Assembly (NCBI RefSeq): GCF_900100205.1
Contig: NZ_FNEQ01000014.1
Coordinates: forward strand, 1 to 64,000
Reading direction: 5' to 3'
Origin: Duganella sp. OV510
Lineage (GTDB): Bacteria; Pseudomonadota; Gammaproteobacteria; Burkholderiales; Burkholderiaceae_D
Length of the DNA: 64,000 nucleotides
Below are positions 51,101 through 56,952 of the stretch, one piece after another. A model generated the notes under the pieces. That model did no database searches, had not been told where the DNA came from, and worked only from the letters and a program-made list of their open reading frames with translations. Positions within the stretch are counted from its first letter, which is position 1. Each line of letters starts with the position of its first letter. The position numbers were made by a program, and so were the translations under genes.

Positions 51101-53964
51101 CTCAGGCCGGCGATTTGCAGCGAGGTCAGGGCGGCGGCCTGGTCGGTGCCCAGCGCACTGATCTGCGCGGTGCCGAGGGCGGCGATCTGCGCGGTTTTCA
51201 GGGCGGCGAAGTCACGCGACTCCATCGCGGCCAGCTGGTCGGCCGACAGCGTGGCGATCTGGCGCGTGGACAGCATGCTGGCTTGCGCGGTGGTCAGGGC
51301 GACGATCTGGTCGGTGGTCAGCGCGCTGATTTGGGCGGTGCCGAGGTTGCTCAGCACATTGGTGGTCAGTGCGGCAAACTGGGTGACGTCCAGCGCGGCG
51401 ACGGCATTGGCGTTCAGCGCGGCCGCCTGCACCGAATTCAGTGCGGCGAGGTCGCGGGTTTCCATCGCCGCCAGTTGCTCACTGTTGAGCGTGGCGACTT
51501 GCGCGGTGCTCAGCGCGGCGACCTGCTGCGAGCCGAGGCCGACGATTTGCGCGGTGTTCAGCGCGGCAATCTGGGCGGTGCCGAGCACGACGATCTGCGC
51601 GCTCTTGAAGGCGGCCAGGTCCTGGACTTCCAGCGCGGCGACCTGGTCCGAGGTCAGCGCCGCCACCTGGCGGGTGAGCAGCGCGGCGCTTTGCTGCGTG
51701 GTCAGCGCGACGATCTGGTCGGTGGTCAGCGAGGCGATCTGGCTGGTGGTGAACGAGGTCAACACGGCGGTGCTCAGCGCCGCCACCTGGGCGGTGGTCA
51801 GCGCGTTGACATTGGCGCTGGTCAGCGCCGCTACCTGCTGCGATTTCAGCGCCGCCAGTGCCGAGGCCTGCAAGGCCAGCACTTGATCGCTGCTCAGCGC
51901 GGCCACCTGCTGGGTGGTCAGCACCGATACCTGCAGCGAGCTGAGGGCGTTGATCTGGTCGGTGCCCAGTGCGCTCAGCTGATTGGTGGTCAGTGCGGCG
52001 ATCTGCGCGGTCTTCAGCGCCGCCAGGTCGCGGTTTTCCAGCGCCGCCACCTGGCTGGTGGCCAGTGTGGCGATTTGCAGCGTGGTCAGCGTGCTGGCCT
52101 GGGCGGTGGTCAGGGCGACGATCTGGTCGGTGCCGAGCGCGTTCAGCTGGCGCGTGGCCAGCGTCGACAGTTGGGCGGTGGTCAGTGCCGCTACCTGATC
52201 GGTGCTGAGGGCGGCGATGTTGGCGGTGCTGAGGCCGCTCAGCTGCGCCGTCTTCAGTGCGGCCAGGTCGGTGTTTTCCAATGCGGCCAGCTGGTCGCTG
52301 GACAGCGCCGCCAGCTGCTGCGCGCTGAGTGCGCCGGCTTGCGCGGTTTTCAGGGCGACGATCTGATCGGTGGTCAGCGCGGCAATCGCGGCGCTGCCGA
52401 GGGCGGCGATCTGCGAGGTTTTCAGGCTGGCCAGGCTGTCGGCGGTCAGCGCCGCTACCTGGCGCGTCGACAGCGCGCCGATCTGCAGCGTGCTGAGCGC
52501 ATTTGCCTGCCCCGTGCTGAACACGGCGATCTGGTCGCTACTGAGCGCGGCCAGCTGGTTGTTCTGCAACGCGGCAACCTGCAGCGTGGTGAGCGCGGCC
52601 ACCTGGCTGAGTTCCAGCGCGGCGATGCCCTGGCTGCTGATGGCGGCCACCTGCTGCGAGCGCAGCGCCACCAGATCGGCGATTTCCAGCGCGGCCAGCT
52701 GGGCGGTGCTGAGGGCGGCAACCTGCGTCACCGCCAGGCTGGCGGCCTGCTGGGTGCTGAGGGCGATGATCTGGTCGGTACCGAAGGCGTTCAGCTGTGC
52801 CGTGCTGAGCGCGTTCAGCTGTGCGCTCTTCAGTGCGGCGATGTCGGCGTTTTCAATCGCCGCCAATTGGGCGTTGCTGAGCGCCTGGACTTGCAGCGTG
52901 GTCATCGCTGCCACCTGGTTCATGCTCAGGGCGACGATCTGGTCGGTGGTCAAGGCGCGCACATGGGTGCCCGGCAGGGCGGCGATCTGCGCCGTGGTCA
53001 GCGCGGCCATCAGGCTGACGCTGAGCGAGGCGGTGGCGCTGGTACTCAGCGCCGCTACCTGGTTGGTGCGCAGCGCGGCCAGGTCCTGCGCTTCCATCGC
53101 GTTCAACTGGCGGCTGGAAAGCAGGCCCAGCTGCTGCGGCGTCAGCGCCACCACTTGCGCGGTGGTCAGCGCAATGATCTGGTCGGTGCTGAGGGCACTG
53201 AGCTGCTGGTTGGTCAGGCTGGCGATCTGCTGGGACTTCAGCACGCTGAAGCCATCATTGCCCAGCGCGGCCAGTTGTGCCGTGCCAAGCAGGCCGATCT
53301 GGCCGACCGACAGGCTGGTGATCTGGCGCGTGCTGAGCACGGCCATTTGCGCGGTGCCCAAGGCGGCCAGCTGGTTCGGGTCCAGCACGTTCAGCTGGGC
53401 GGTGGTCAGCGCCACCACGTCATCCAGCGCAATGGCGGCTACTTGCGCGGTGGTCAGCGCCACCACCTGCGAGGTCTTCAGCGAGGTGGTCTGGGCGGTG
53501 GTCAGGGCCTGGATCTGGGCGGTGGTCAGCGCGCGTACCTGCTCCGGCGCCAAGGACACCAACTGGGCGGTGCGCAGCGCGGCGACGTCTTCGGTCTGCA
53601 GGATGGCCATGCGCGCCAGCGTCAGCACCGACAGTTGGGCGGTGGTGAGGCTGCTGAACTGCTCGGCGTTGAGGCCGGCAGTCAGCTGGGCGGTCGTCAG
53701 CAGGGAAAACTGCTCCGGCGTGAAGGCTGCCACCTGGCGCGTGCTCAGGCCGGTGTTGATCTGTTGCGTGGTCATCGCTTGCAGTACCTGCGCCGACAGG
53801 ACGCGCAGCGGCGCCGTGCCCAGCGCGCTCAGCTGGCTCGGGCTCAGCACGCTCATTTGCAGCGTGCTCAAGGCAGCGGCATCGGCCGTTGTGAAGGCGG
53901 CGATTTGCGCGTTGCTCAGGGCTTGAATTTGGTCGGTCGTCAGGTCAGGTACAGTGGATGCCAT
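39166..53964 (-). CDS. Giant octapeptide-repeat secreted protein, 4932 residues
   Basis: The octads begin at about residue 8 (DLTTDQIQALSNAQ) and run without a break for about 4650 residues, roughly 580 units of x-(I/V/L)-x-A-L-(S/T)-(S/T)-x-Q. There is no N-terminal signal peptide. The last 265 residues form a calcium-binding domain homologous to that of the gene at 1-4863 (LILDLDGNGVQTL, DIRADG, DRNGDG, DTNGDG, DGNSDG), ending in a short non-repeat tail. This fits a type I secretion substrate for the exporter at 5-8.5 kb. The ATG at 53964 has CTGGGAG nine bases upstream. The open frames on the opposite strand are by-products of the repeat. The function is unknown; a filamentous or surface-layer protein is inferred. 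Confidence 0.9.
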   Translation of the reverse strand: MASTVPDLTTDQIQALSNAQIAAFTTADAAALSTLQMSVLSPSQLSALGTAPLRVLSAQVLQAMTTQQINTGLSTRQVAAFTPEQFSLLTTAQLTAGLNAEQFSSLTTAQLSVLTLARMAILQTEDVAALRTAQLVSLAPEQVRALTTAQIQALTTAQTTSLKTSQVVALTTAQVAAIALDDVVALTTAQLNVLDPNQLAALGTAQMAVLSTRQITSLSVGQIGLLGTAQLAALGNDGFSVLKSQQIASLTNQQLSALSTDQIIALTTAQVVALTPQQLGLLSSRQLNAMEAQDLAALRTNQVAALSTSATASLSVSLMAALTTAQIAALPGTHVRALTTDQIVALSMNQVAAMTTLQVQALSNAQLAAIENADIAALKSAQLNALSTAQLNAFGTDQIIALSTQQAASLAVTQVAALSTAQLAALEIADLVALRSQQVAAISSQGIAALELSQVAALTTLQVAALQNNQLAALSSDQIAVFSTGQANALSTLQIGALSTRQVAALTADSLASLKTSQIAALGSAAIAALTTDQIVALKTAQAGALSAQQLAALSSDQLAALENTDLAALKTAQLSGLSTANIAALSTDQVAALTTAQLSTLATRQLNALGTDQIVALTTAQASTLTTLQIATLATSQVAALENRDLAALKTAQIAALTTNQLSALGTDQINALSSLQVSVLTTQQVAALSSDQVLALQASALAALKSQQVAALTSANVNALTTAQVAALSTAVLTSFTTSQIASLTTDQIVALTTQQSAALLTRQVAALTSDQVAALEVQDLAAFKSAQIVVLGTAQIAALNTAQIVGLGSQQVAALSTAQVATLNSEQLAAMETRDLAALNSVQAAALNANAVAALDVTQFAALTTNVLSNLGTAQISALTTDQIVALTTAQASMLSTRQIATLSADQLAAMESRDFAALKTAQIAALGTAQISALGTDQAAALTSLQIAGLSTLQAATLSAEQLAVIRTNGLAALQSRQVVALSTDAIAALTTSQFAALSSTVLSSLTNAQVAALTTDQIVALTTAQSGVLSTREIAALSSDQLNALETQDLAALKTAQIAALGTAQVSALSTSLIVALASQQVAALSTQQIAALNADQMAALETRDLVALQSRQVVALGTDAIAALTTGQFAALTTAVLSALTNAQLAALSTDHIVALTTLQAGALSTREIAALSDDQLAALETRDLAALKTSQTVALSTSQIAALGTAQVAALTSAQAGTLTTQQLAALSASQAAALQTAALAALQTRQVAALPTDAVAALTTAQFAALTTAVLTSFSTAQVAALSTDQIVALSTLQASVLTTREIAALSSDQVAALQTQDFAALKTSQIIAIGSDQMAALSTDQIVALTTAQAAALTQSQLNALSTEQLAAMETQDFAALRTSQLLALGTRSIATLSPAQVASLKTEQIAQLSSDQIQVLSSAQLRALTTMQVNALSTAQIGYLLTQQVAVLTTADWAALKTTQLNALSSDQLAAVTSAQIVALTTLQASQLSTRHIAALSTDQLNALETQDLAALTSAQIGALGSDAVAALDLAHLAALATRQIVALSTAQVQALGTDQVAALTTLQVSNLGTAQIAALGSDQLLAVETVDLAALNSRQIQALGTEQVSLLSTQQIVALSSQQFNAMSSRQLAALTTDQIAAIESRDLVALQTAQIGGLGTDNLNALTSNQLRTLTSQQLAAIGTAQLSQLNTAQIAALSTQQVASLLTQQIAALTTDQIDALGTLDISVLKTAQVAALGTSQISSLATSLIVALSSQQVAALSSKQLAALSSDQVAAIETRDLLALQTAQIAGLSSDSLNALTTAQLQALNSAQLGALNTAQLQALGTDLIAALSTLQASSLTTAQIAALSSDQLAALETQDLAALKTSQLNALGSAQIGLLSTAQIVALGSQQFAGLSSKQLAALNSDQIAAIETRDLVALQTAQIVGLSSDSLAALTTAQLQALTTAQIGALSTSQLRVLGSDQISALSTLQASTLTTAQIAALTSDQLAALETRDLAALRTAQVAALSTVQISQLSTAQIVALGTQHFIGLSTKQLAALDSDQFAAIETRDLAALQTAQIAGISTANLTALSTAQLQALNSAQIAALSTNQLRALDTLQIAGLNTLQAASLTTAQIASLSSDQLQALESADLAALKTSQIAALGSAQVGLLTTAQIVALGSQQVAALSSRQLAALDSDQIAAIETRDLVAIQTAQLASLGSDSLNALGSAQVQALSSQQLAAISSNTLRALASEQIAALTTLQVSNLLTSQIAALTSDHLAALNAADIGALKTAQIAALNTSQITQLSTAQIVALTSQQIAALSTRQASALTTEQLVAIETRDIGALLTAQIANLGTAGLAALTTAQWQALSTGQIAALSSVQFRALETAQIAALSTLQASSLGTAQIAALNSDQLRALETDDLAALRTAQIAALSTEQVSLLTSQQIVALNTLQISTLSTRQLDALETSQVIALETRDLAALRTAQMIGLSSDSLNALSSTQMQALTSAQLQALSSVQLQNLATRQLAALSSAQLVNLATAQMPQLSNAQLVAIGTAMLALLKTQQIAALNSSQVAALNSAQIVALTTLQVSNLGTQQVAALGSDQLNALESQDLSALKSQHIAALSSQQIAGLNTTQAEALTTAQVAALNSAQLGAVGTAQLQTFSTADIAALKTTQLGGLSGDQLDALLSDQFRALNTAQLNALTTSQFQSLGSQQIVALSTLQASNLSSAQLQALSNSQLAALETEDLAALKTAQINVLSTSQIVQLNSAQIAALSTLQVSNLNTQQVGALATSQIQALETQDLAALKTAQMQVLNSNQLGAITTDQLQAVTTAQLSSLSTAQFQTLLTAQIAALTTRQVSTLATAQIAALASGQLAAFNSDEIAALRSAQIGALRTEQVVTLSTDQIVALSSNQVGAMTTAQLSSLTSNQVSVLSADDFAAMNTAQLAALGSLGNLSTDQIQALTTAQIAALSTVQIAALNSAQVIALTTRQIGAVSTDGVAALSSSQLAVLELEDLAAMRTAQIAALSTGQITLLSTDQIQALTSAQISNLSTQQFAALGTAQVQALGSDDLAVLKTAQISVLSTDQIHALAPEQVQSLGVTQLNALSSTQLQSLSTDQSIALTTQQYAALSTALIAVLTTRQLSVIELEDLAALKTAQIAALDTAQLQALAPDRIASLSVTQVQALSSAQLQALTSDQLQAMETQDLAALKTAQIIALSTQQLNTLLEPQLQSLGLTQLQALTSTQLQALGSDQIYSLTTQQFGMLTTAQIALLTTAQLGAIALEDLAVLSSAQILALGSDQLQSLTLDRIAALTTAQAQALSTSQLSLLTTAQIQALETEDINALRTAQLQALGSDQLNALLQHQIQGLGSAQLNGLSTAQFHALGSDQIIELTTAQMVQLATAQIAALSASQLAAMELEDLAALLTSQLAVLSTQQISQLDLAHIAALTTQQAAGLTTGQLSSLTTGQFQALGTDALQALSGTQVGALTTDQLSTLTPDQLQNLRTDQIEALNSAQAQSLTTAQIDALTATQITSLSTRALNALSSQQIAAISTDNFAVLSSNQIASLNAAQFGAISTSQMVALTSSQAASLSTAQIAAFSSDQLDALETRDFVLLKTAQIAAITTSNIAALTTDIVHVLTTAQVAGLSSDQIAALGTDHIEALTSAQVTTLNSAQIGALNTDQVGALSTEDFIALRSNQLAAFNTAQFAALTSAQLNALSTSAFTALTTAMLASLTASQFSQLNTAQVGALTSSQAYALSTDQLAALNTDQFSVINTNAIRNLQSDQIGALSTDQIVALATQQVRALTSTQLNALLTDQIVALETADLAALTTAQFTQLSTDQLQALLTDQLATLSTAQISTLTTDQLSAGLNTDQIVALTTAQAAALATRQVAALTSDQVIALETDDLSAFSTRQIVALTSDQLAVLGTDQLNGLTTAQLAALTTSQLINGLGTQQLVALDTNHISALTTAQLAYGLSADSIAALGTDQIAALRTAQSAALATLQVAALSTDQVVALTTAQAATLTTQQVAALTTDQVVALETVDLSSFSTRQIQALTIEQVAALASLQLNSLTTAEFAALTTNQLSLGLTTDQLVTLDSAHISTLTTSQLVAGLGIAVAALTTDQIAALRTAQSAALGTLQVQVLGTDQIVALTSDQAATLTTQQIAALSNEQVAALETIDVNALSTRQLNALSAAQLGALGSDQLNALGTTQFAALGTSQLANGLASAQLAALDTDHISALTTAQLAYGLTLDNLAALTNTQLQALRTAQIAALTSLQASALGTDQIAALLPSQMTGLSTAQMPALSADQLAAMNTDQIAALDTQDVAALSAGQFIGLSTDQTVALTTAQVRGLKTAQIAAIDGGQISVFTSDQLQALSTQQANALSVAAVTTLSTDQLGVLSTATIAALGTVQIASLSVSQLHGINTEQVQALTSAQLGAMTADQLFAFSTSQIVALRTTQIGYLTTTQLAALSNTQVQALSTEQIASIKLSQITALTIDQVGVLGSDQLQALTTAQIQTLSNTQLTALTTPQAGALTTTQMAALKNAQLGALDATQIYGFSTDQLGALSTSQFGALTNAQIGYLSTDQIAGLSTDQAAGLKTSQLIVFTNAQLQALGTNQVAVLATAGLSALSVAQADAFSAGQVAAMSVAQTMALNSASVNYATPLILDLDGNGVQTLSITAGVQFDIRADGSKVQTGWVDAHDGLLALDRNGDGVINDGGELFGSGTTLADGSKARDGYAALRELDTNGDGQITAADSAYAALRVWVDGNSDGVSQADELKTLEQLGIAAIGVKASSTLIQQNGNLIGLTGSYTSTDGSEHQSADAWFLAQKATSTSSLQQQVSGLSNAIGSYGAAPAAQTQQPALTLNPAATATVAESAPALAMADALKHYRASQGLQGATAPLSNKPAFEEPAQNWFSVPKR
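39990..53943 (-). repeat. Octad array with 17-octad (136-residue) super-period
   Basis: The octads are punctuated by acidic units of the form E-(T/S)-x-D-(L/I)-x-A-L, usually followed by a unit starting with K, R or Q (KTAQ, RTAQ, QTAQ). Counting through the better-preserved middle third, these acidic units fall alternately 7 and 10 octads apart, giving 136 residues or 408 bp. Towards both ends the order is looser. The smaller paralogue uses 7+10+10. Confidence 0.8.
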
Positions 53965-53997
53965 GTTTATAATCTCCCAGGGGAAATATATAGTACC

Positions 53998-54044
53998 GTT
54001 AAACGATATTAACTGGAGAAAAAAGGCTTAAATTGGTGCCAATT
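53998..54044. promoter_or_regulatory. Two inverted repeats upstream of the giant octad gene
   Basis: GTTAA/TTAAC flank six bases at 53998-54013, and AATTGG/CCAATT flank two bases at 54031-54044. They lie 35-80 bases before the giant gene's ATG, in the AT-rich gap shared with divergent nudC, with a TATATA candidate -10 at about 53986. Dyads of this size are typical operators. No regulator gene is adjacent. Confidence 0.4.
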
Positions 54045-54170
54045 CTTGGCCTGAAAACAATGACTTAGCGCTCATTTTTGTCATCGGACGGTCATAAATT
54101 CTTCGCGCAAAATAAGTAATCCGGAAACACTGTAAGATGCCGATTCGCGTTGATCCCTTATTTCCCGGCC

Positions 54171-54989
54171 ATGCTGCAAACTCCCGCCACATTTATTCCG
54201 ACTATTCGTTCGCAAGTGACTGCTGCGGCGCACACTTTTGTCTTTCATCACGGCCAGTTGCTTTTGCGCAACAGTAATATGGGCTTGCCGGATGCAGCGG
54301 ACCTGGCTGCGCTACCGCTGGCGGCGGACCGCATCCACCCGCTGGGCACGTGGGACGGCCGGTATTACCAGGCCGCCTGGCTGGACGAAGCGCTGTTGCC
54401 GGGGCCGGATTTCGCCTATCACGGCCTGCGCGCGCTGTTCGGCACGCTCGATGACAGCTTTCTCGGCCTGGCCGGGCGCGGCGCCCAGCTGGTCGAGTGG
54501 GCGCGCACGCACCGCTATTGCGGCGTCTGCGCAACCGCGTTGCAGCTGCTGGACGGCGAGCGCTGCTACAAGTGTCCGAACTGCGGGCACAGCGCCTATC
54601 CGCGCATCTCGCCGGCGATGATGGTGCTGATCCGCAAGGGCGAGCAGGTGCTGCTGGCAATGCATACCAACTCGCCGTACAAGCGCTATACGGCGCTGGC
54701 CGGTTTCCTGGAGGCCGGCGAATCGATCGAGGAAGCGATCCACCGCGAAGTGGAGGAAGAGGTCGGCCTCAAGGTGCACAACCTGCAATACTTCGCCAGC
54801 CAGTCGTGGCCGTTCCCGCATTCGCTGATGATCGCCTTCACCGCCGACTATCTGGACGGCGAGATCCGCGTGCAGCCGGAGGAAATCGCCGACGCGCGCT
54901 GGTTCGGCCCGGATGATGAATGGCCGGAACTGCCGGTCAAGGTGTCGGTGGCGGCGCGGCTGATCGACGCCCACCGGCCCAAGCGGTAG
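54171..54989 (+). CDS. nudC: NADH pyrophosphatase / NAD-RNA decapping Nudix enzyme
   Basis: The 272-residue protein has the NudC plan: an N-terminal domain, a zinc ribbon of two Cys pairs (CGVC and CPNC), a Nudix box (GFLEAGESIEEAI...EEVG) and the downstream SQSWPFPHS motif specific to NADH pyrophosphatases. It hydrolyses NAD(H) to NMN and AMP and can remove NAD caps from RNA. The ATG at 54171 is preferred to a TTG at 54150. Confidence 0.93.
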   Translation: MLQTPATFIPTIRSQVTAAAHTFVFHHGQLLLRNSNMGLPDAADLAALPLAADRIHPLGTWDGRYYQAAWLDEALLPGPDFAYHGLRALFGTLDDSFLGLAGRGAQLVEWARTHRYCGVCATALQLLDGERCYKCPNCGHSAYPRISPAMMVLIRKGEQVLLAMHTNSPYKRYTALAGFLEAGESIEEAIHREVEEEVGLKVHNLQYFASQSWPFPHSLMIAFTADYLDGEIRVQPEEIADARWFGPDDEWPELPVKVSVAARLIDAHRPKR

Positions 54990-55040
54990 GGCCGCAGGTC
55001 CGATATACTGTCGGGCAAATTTAAAAAAAGGTGTTTCATC

Positions 55041-55601
55041 ATGTCCCAAGAATTTACTGAAAACGACTGGCGCCGGCTGATTGCCAGCATCGGCGAGGAC
55101 CCGGACCGTCCCGGTCTGCTGGAGACGCCGGCGCGCGTCGCCAAGGCGTGGAAGCACTGGACCTCGGGCTATGAACAGAAACCGGCAGAGCTGCTGAAGG
55201 CGTTCGAGGACGGCGCCGAGCAGTACAACGAATTCATCATCGTGCGCAACATCCCGGTGTACAGCCATTGCGAGCACCACCTGGCGCCGTTCTTCGGCAA
55301 GGCCACCATCGGCTACATCCCGAACGGCAAGATCGTCGGCCTGTCGAAGCTGACCCGCCTGGTCGACTGCTTCGCCAAGCGCCTGCAGGTGCAGGAACGC
55401 ATGACCATGCAGATCGCCAACGCGCTGATGGAAGTGCTGGAACCGAAAGCGGTGGGCGTCATCGTCAAATGCCGCCACCTGTGCATGGAAAGCCGCGGCA
55501 TCCGCACGCCGGGCGAAGAAACGGTGACCTCGGCCATGCTGGGCGAATTGCAGCCCAACCTGGCGATGCGCACCGAATTCCTGGCGCTGGCCAGGGATTA
55601 A
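55041..55601 (+). CDS. folE: GTP cyclohydrolase I
   Basis: The 186-residue protein has the zinc and active-site motifs of FolE: YSHCEHHLAPFFGKATIGYIP cut to SHCEHHLAPF here, GLSKLTRLVD, and CRHLCMESRG with the third zinc Cys. It starts the folate/tetrahydropterin pathway from GTP. AAAAAGG lies before the ATG, and a TATACT hexamer at 55004-55009 may be the -10 box. The thioredoxin-like gene follows six bases later. Confidence 0.96.
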   Translation: MSQEFTENDWRRLIASIGEDPDRPGLLETPARVAKAWKHWTSGYEQKPAELLKAFEDGAEQYNEFIIVRNIPVYSHCEHHLAPFFGKATIGYIPNGKIVGLSKLTRLVDCFAKRLQVQERMTMQIANALMEVLEPKAVGVIVKCRHLCMESRGIRTPGEETVTSAMLGELQPNLAMRTEFLALARD

Positions 55602-55606
55602 GGACG

Positions 55607-56938
55607 ATGGCGATCGCGTGGCTGGACGGCAGCATCGACGCTGCCTTTGCACTGGCGCGGGCGCAGCAGCGTCCGCTGTTCCTGTACTGGGGCGCCGCAT
55701 GGTGCCCGCCGTGCAATCGCGTCAAGGCCGAGATTTTCGCGCGCGATGAATTCGTCCAGCGCACCGCCGCCGTGCTGTGCTACCACCTTGACGGCGACAG
55801 CCCGGGCGCGCAAGCGCTGGCGGCGCAGTACCGCCTGCGCAGCTACCCGACGCTGGTGCTGTATGCACCGGATGGCAGCGAAATCACGCGCCTGCCGTGC
55901 GAGCTGGACGGCGAATTGTTTGTTGCCGCCTTCGACACCGCCTTGGCCGTGCATGCGGCCGGCTCATCGGCCGCCGCCGCGCTGGACGCCGCGCTGGTCG
56001 GCACGCGCGCGCCGAGCGCCGACGAGTGGTCGCTACTGAGTAATTACTCCTGGGACACCGACGAAGGCACGCTACTGGGCGAACGCGCATTGGCGCCGAC
56101 GCTGACTGCGCTGGCGGCTGCCAGCAGCAATCCGGACGCCGCCGTGCGCCTGAGCCTGCACGCGCAACTGGCGACCGGCGTGGCCGACGCGGCGATGCTG
56201 CTGTCGGTGCTGGCCGATGCGCGGCTGGCGCGCTCCAACATGGACATCTTCAACAACAGCGGCCTGAACCTGATCAAGATCGCCAGCCGCCGCGAAGAAC
56301 TGGCGGCGGCGCTAAGCAGCGTGGCGGCGCAATGGGCAGACGACTTCTGGCTGAGTGCGCCTGACCGCCTGATGGCGGTGCGCCTGCAAATGCGCCTGGC
56401 GCGGCTGCTGGCACCGGCGCAAGGCCTGCAACAGCAAGTCAGCGAGCGCGTGGCAGCAGCGCTGGCGGAATCGGACGATCCATACGAACGCCACACGCTG
56501 GTCAACACCGCCGTCAGCGCGCTGAACGACGCCGGCCTGGCGGCGCAGGCCGAGCAAGTGCTGCTGGCCGAACTGCCGCGTTCACATTCCCCGTACTACT
56601 TCATGCTGAGCCTGGCCGCAAGCGCCCGGCGCCGCAACGACAGCGCCGCCGTGCTGGACTGGTACGCCCGCGCCTGGGCGGCCGCCGTGGGTCCGGCGAC
56701 GCGGCTGCAATGGGGCGTCACCTACCTGCTCAGCCTGATCGACCTCACGCCGCAAGACAGCGCCCGCATCGCGCAAGCGCTGCAAAGCCTGCAAGCCGAC
56801 ATCGACGCCGCCGGCCCCGACGCCCGCCAACAACGCAACCTCAGCCAACTCCAAAAACTCGCCCCCAAAATCGCCACCCTCAATCCGGGGTCAGTTCTGC
56901 CAAACGCACACAAGCTCATGTACATTTGGCAGAACTGA
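55607..56938 (+). CDS. Thioredoxin-fold protein with alpha-helical C-terminal region
   Basis: The 443-residue protein has an N-terminal thioredoxin-like domain (1-120) with active site WCPPC near 31, then about 300 residues of Ala/Leu-rich helices resembling TPR-type repeats. No signal peptide was found, so it is cytoplasmic. The start at 55607 follows folE by five bases; the longer frame starting at 55268 lies inside folE. The last 18 residues (from NPGSVLPN to IWQN) and the stop come from palindrome copy 3, so the original C-terminus was replaced or extended. Confidence 0.85.
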   Translation: MAIAWLDGSIDAAFALARAQQRPLFLYWGAAWCPPCNRVKAEIFARDEFVQRTAAVLCYHLDGDSPGAQALAAQYRLRSYPTLVLYAPDGSEITRLPCELDGELFVAAFDTALAVHAAGSSAAAALDAALVGTRAPSADEWSLLSNYSWDTDEGTLLGERALAPTLTALAAASSNPDAAVRLSLHAQLATGVADAAMLLSVLADARLARSNMDIFNNSGLNLIKIASRREELAAALSSVAAQWADDFWLSAPDRLMAVRLQMRLARLLAPAQGLQQQVSERVAAALAESDDPYERHTLVNTAVSALNDAGLAAQAEQVLLAELPRSHSPYYFMLSLAASARRRNDSAAVLDWYARAWAAAVGPATRLQWGVTYLLSLIDLTPQDSARIAQALQSLQADIDAAGPDARQQRNLSQLQKLAPKIATLNPGSVLPNAHKLMYIWQN

Positions 56939-56948
56939 CCCCGGATTG
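56881..56948. repeat. Dispersed 60-bp palindrome, copy 3 (inside a gene's 3' end)
   Basis: The core 56885-56944 has the same arms as the other copies, with substitutions only near the loop (CGCACACAAGCTCA). It provides the terminal codons of the thioredoxin-like gene, and its own TGA is that gene's stop. The convergent M28 peptidase gene ends just outside it. Confidence 0.9.
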
Positions 56949-56952
56949 GGGG

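Noticed and set aside
48019..54012. Very long open frames opposite the giant octad gene (for example 48019-54012, 44011-47547 and 39835-42375, plus strand)
   Set aside because: They arise because the 24-base repeat contains no stop in these frames. Their products are skewed (GGQR- or VVSA-type repeats) and have no start signals.
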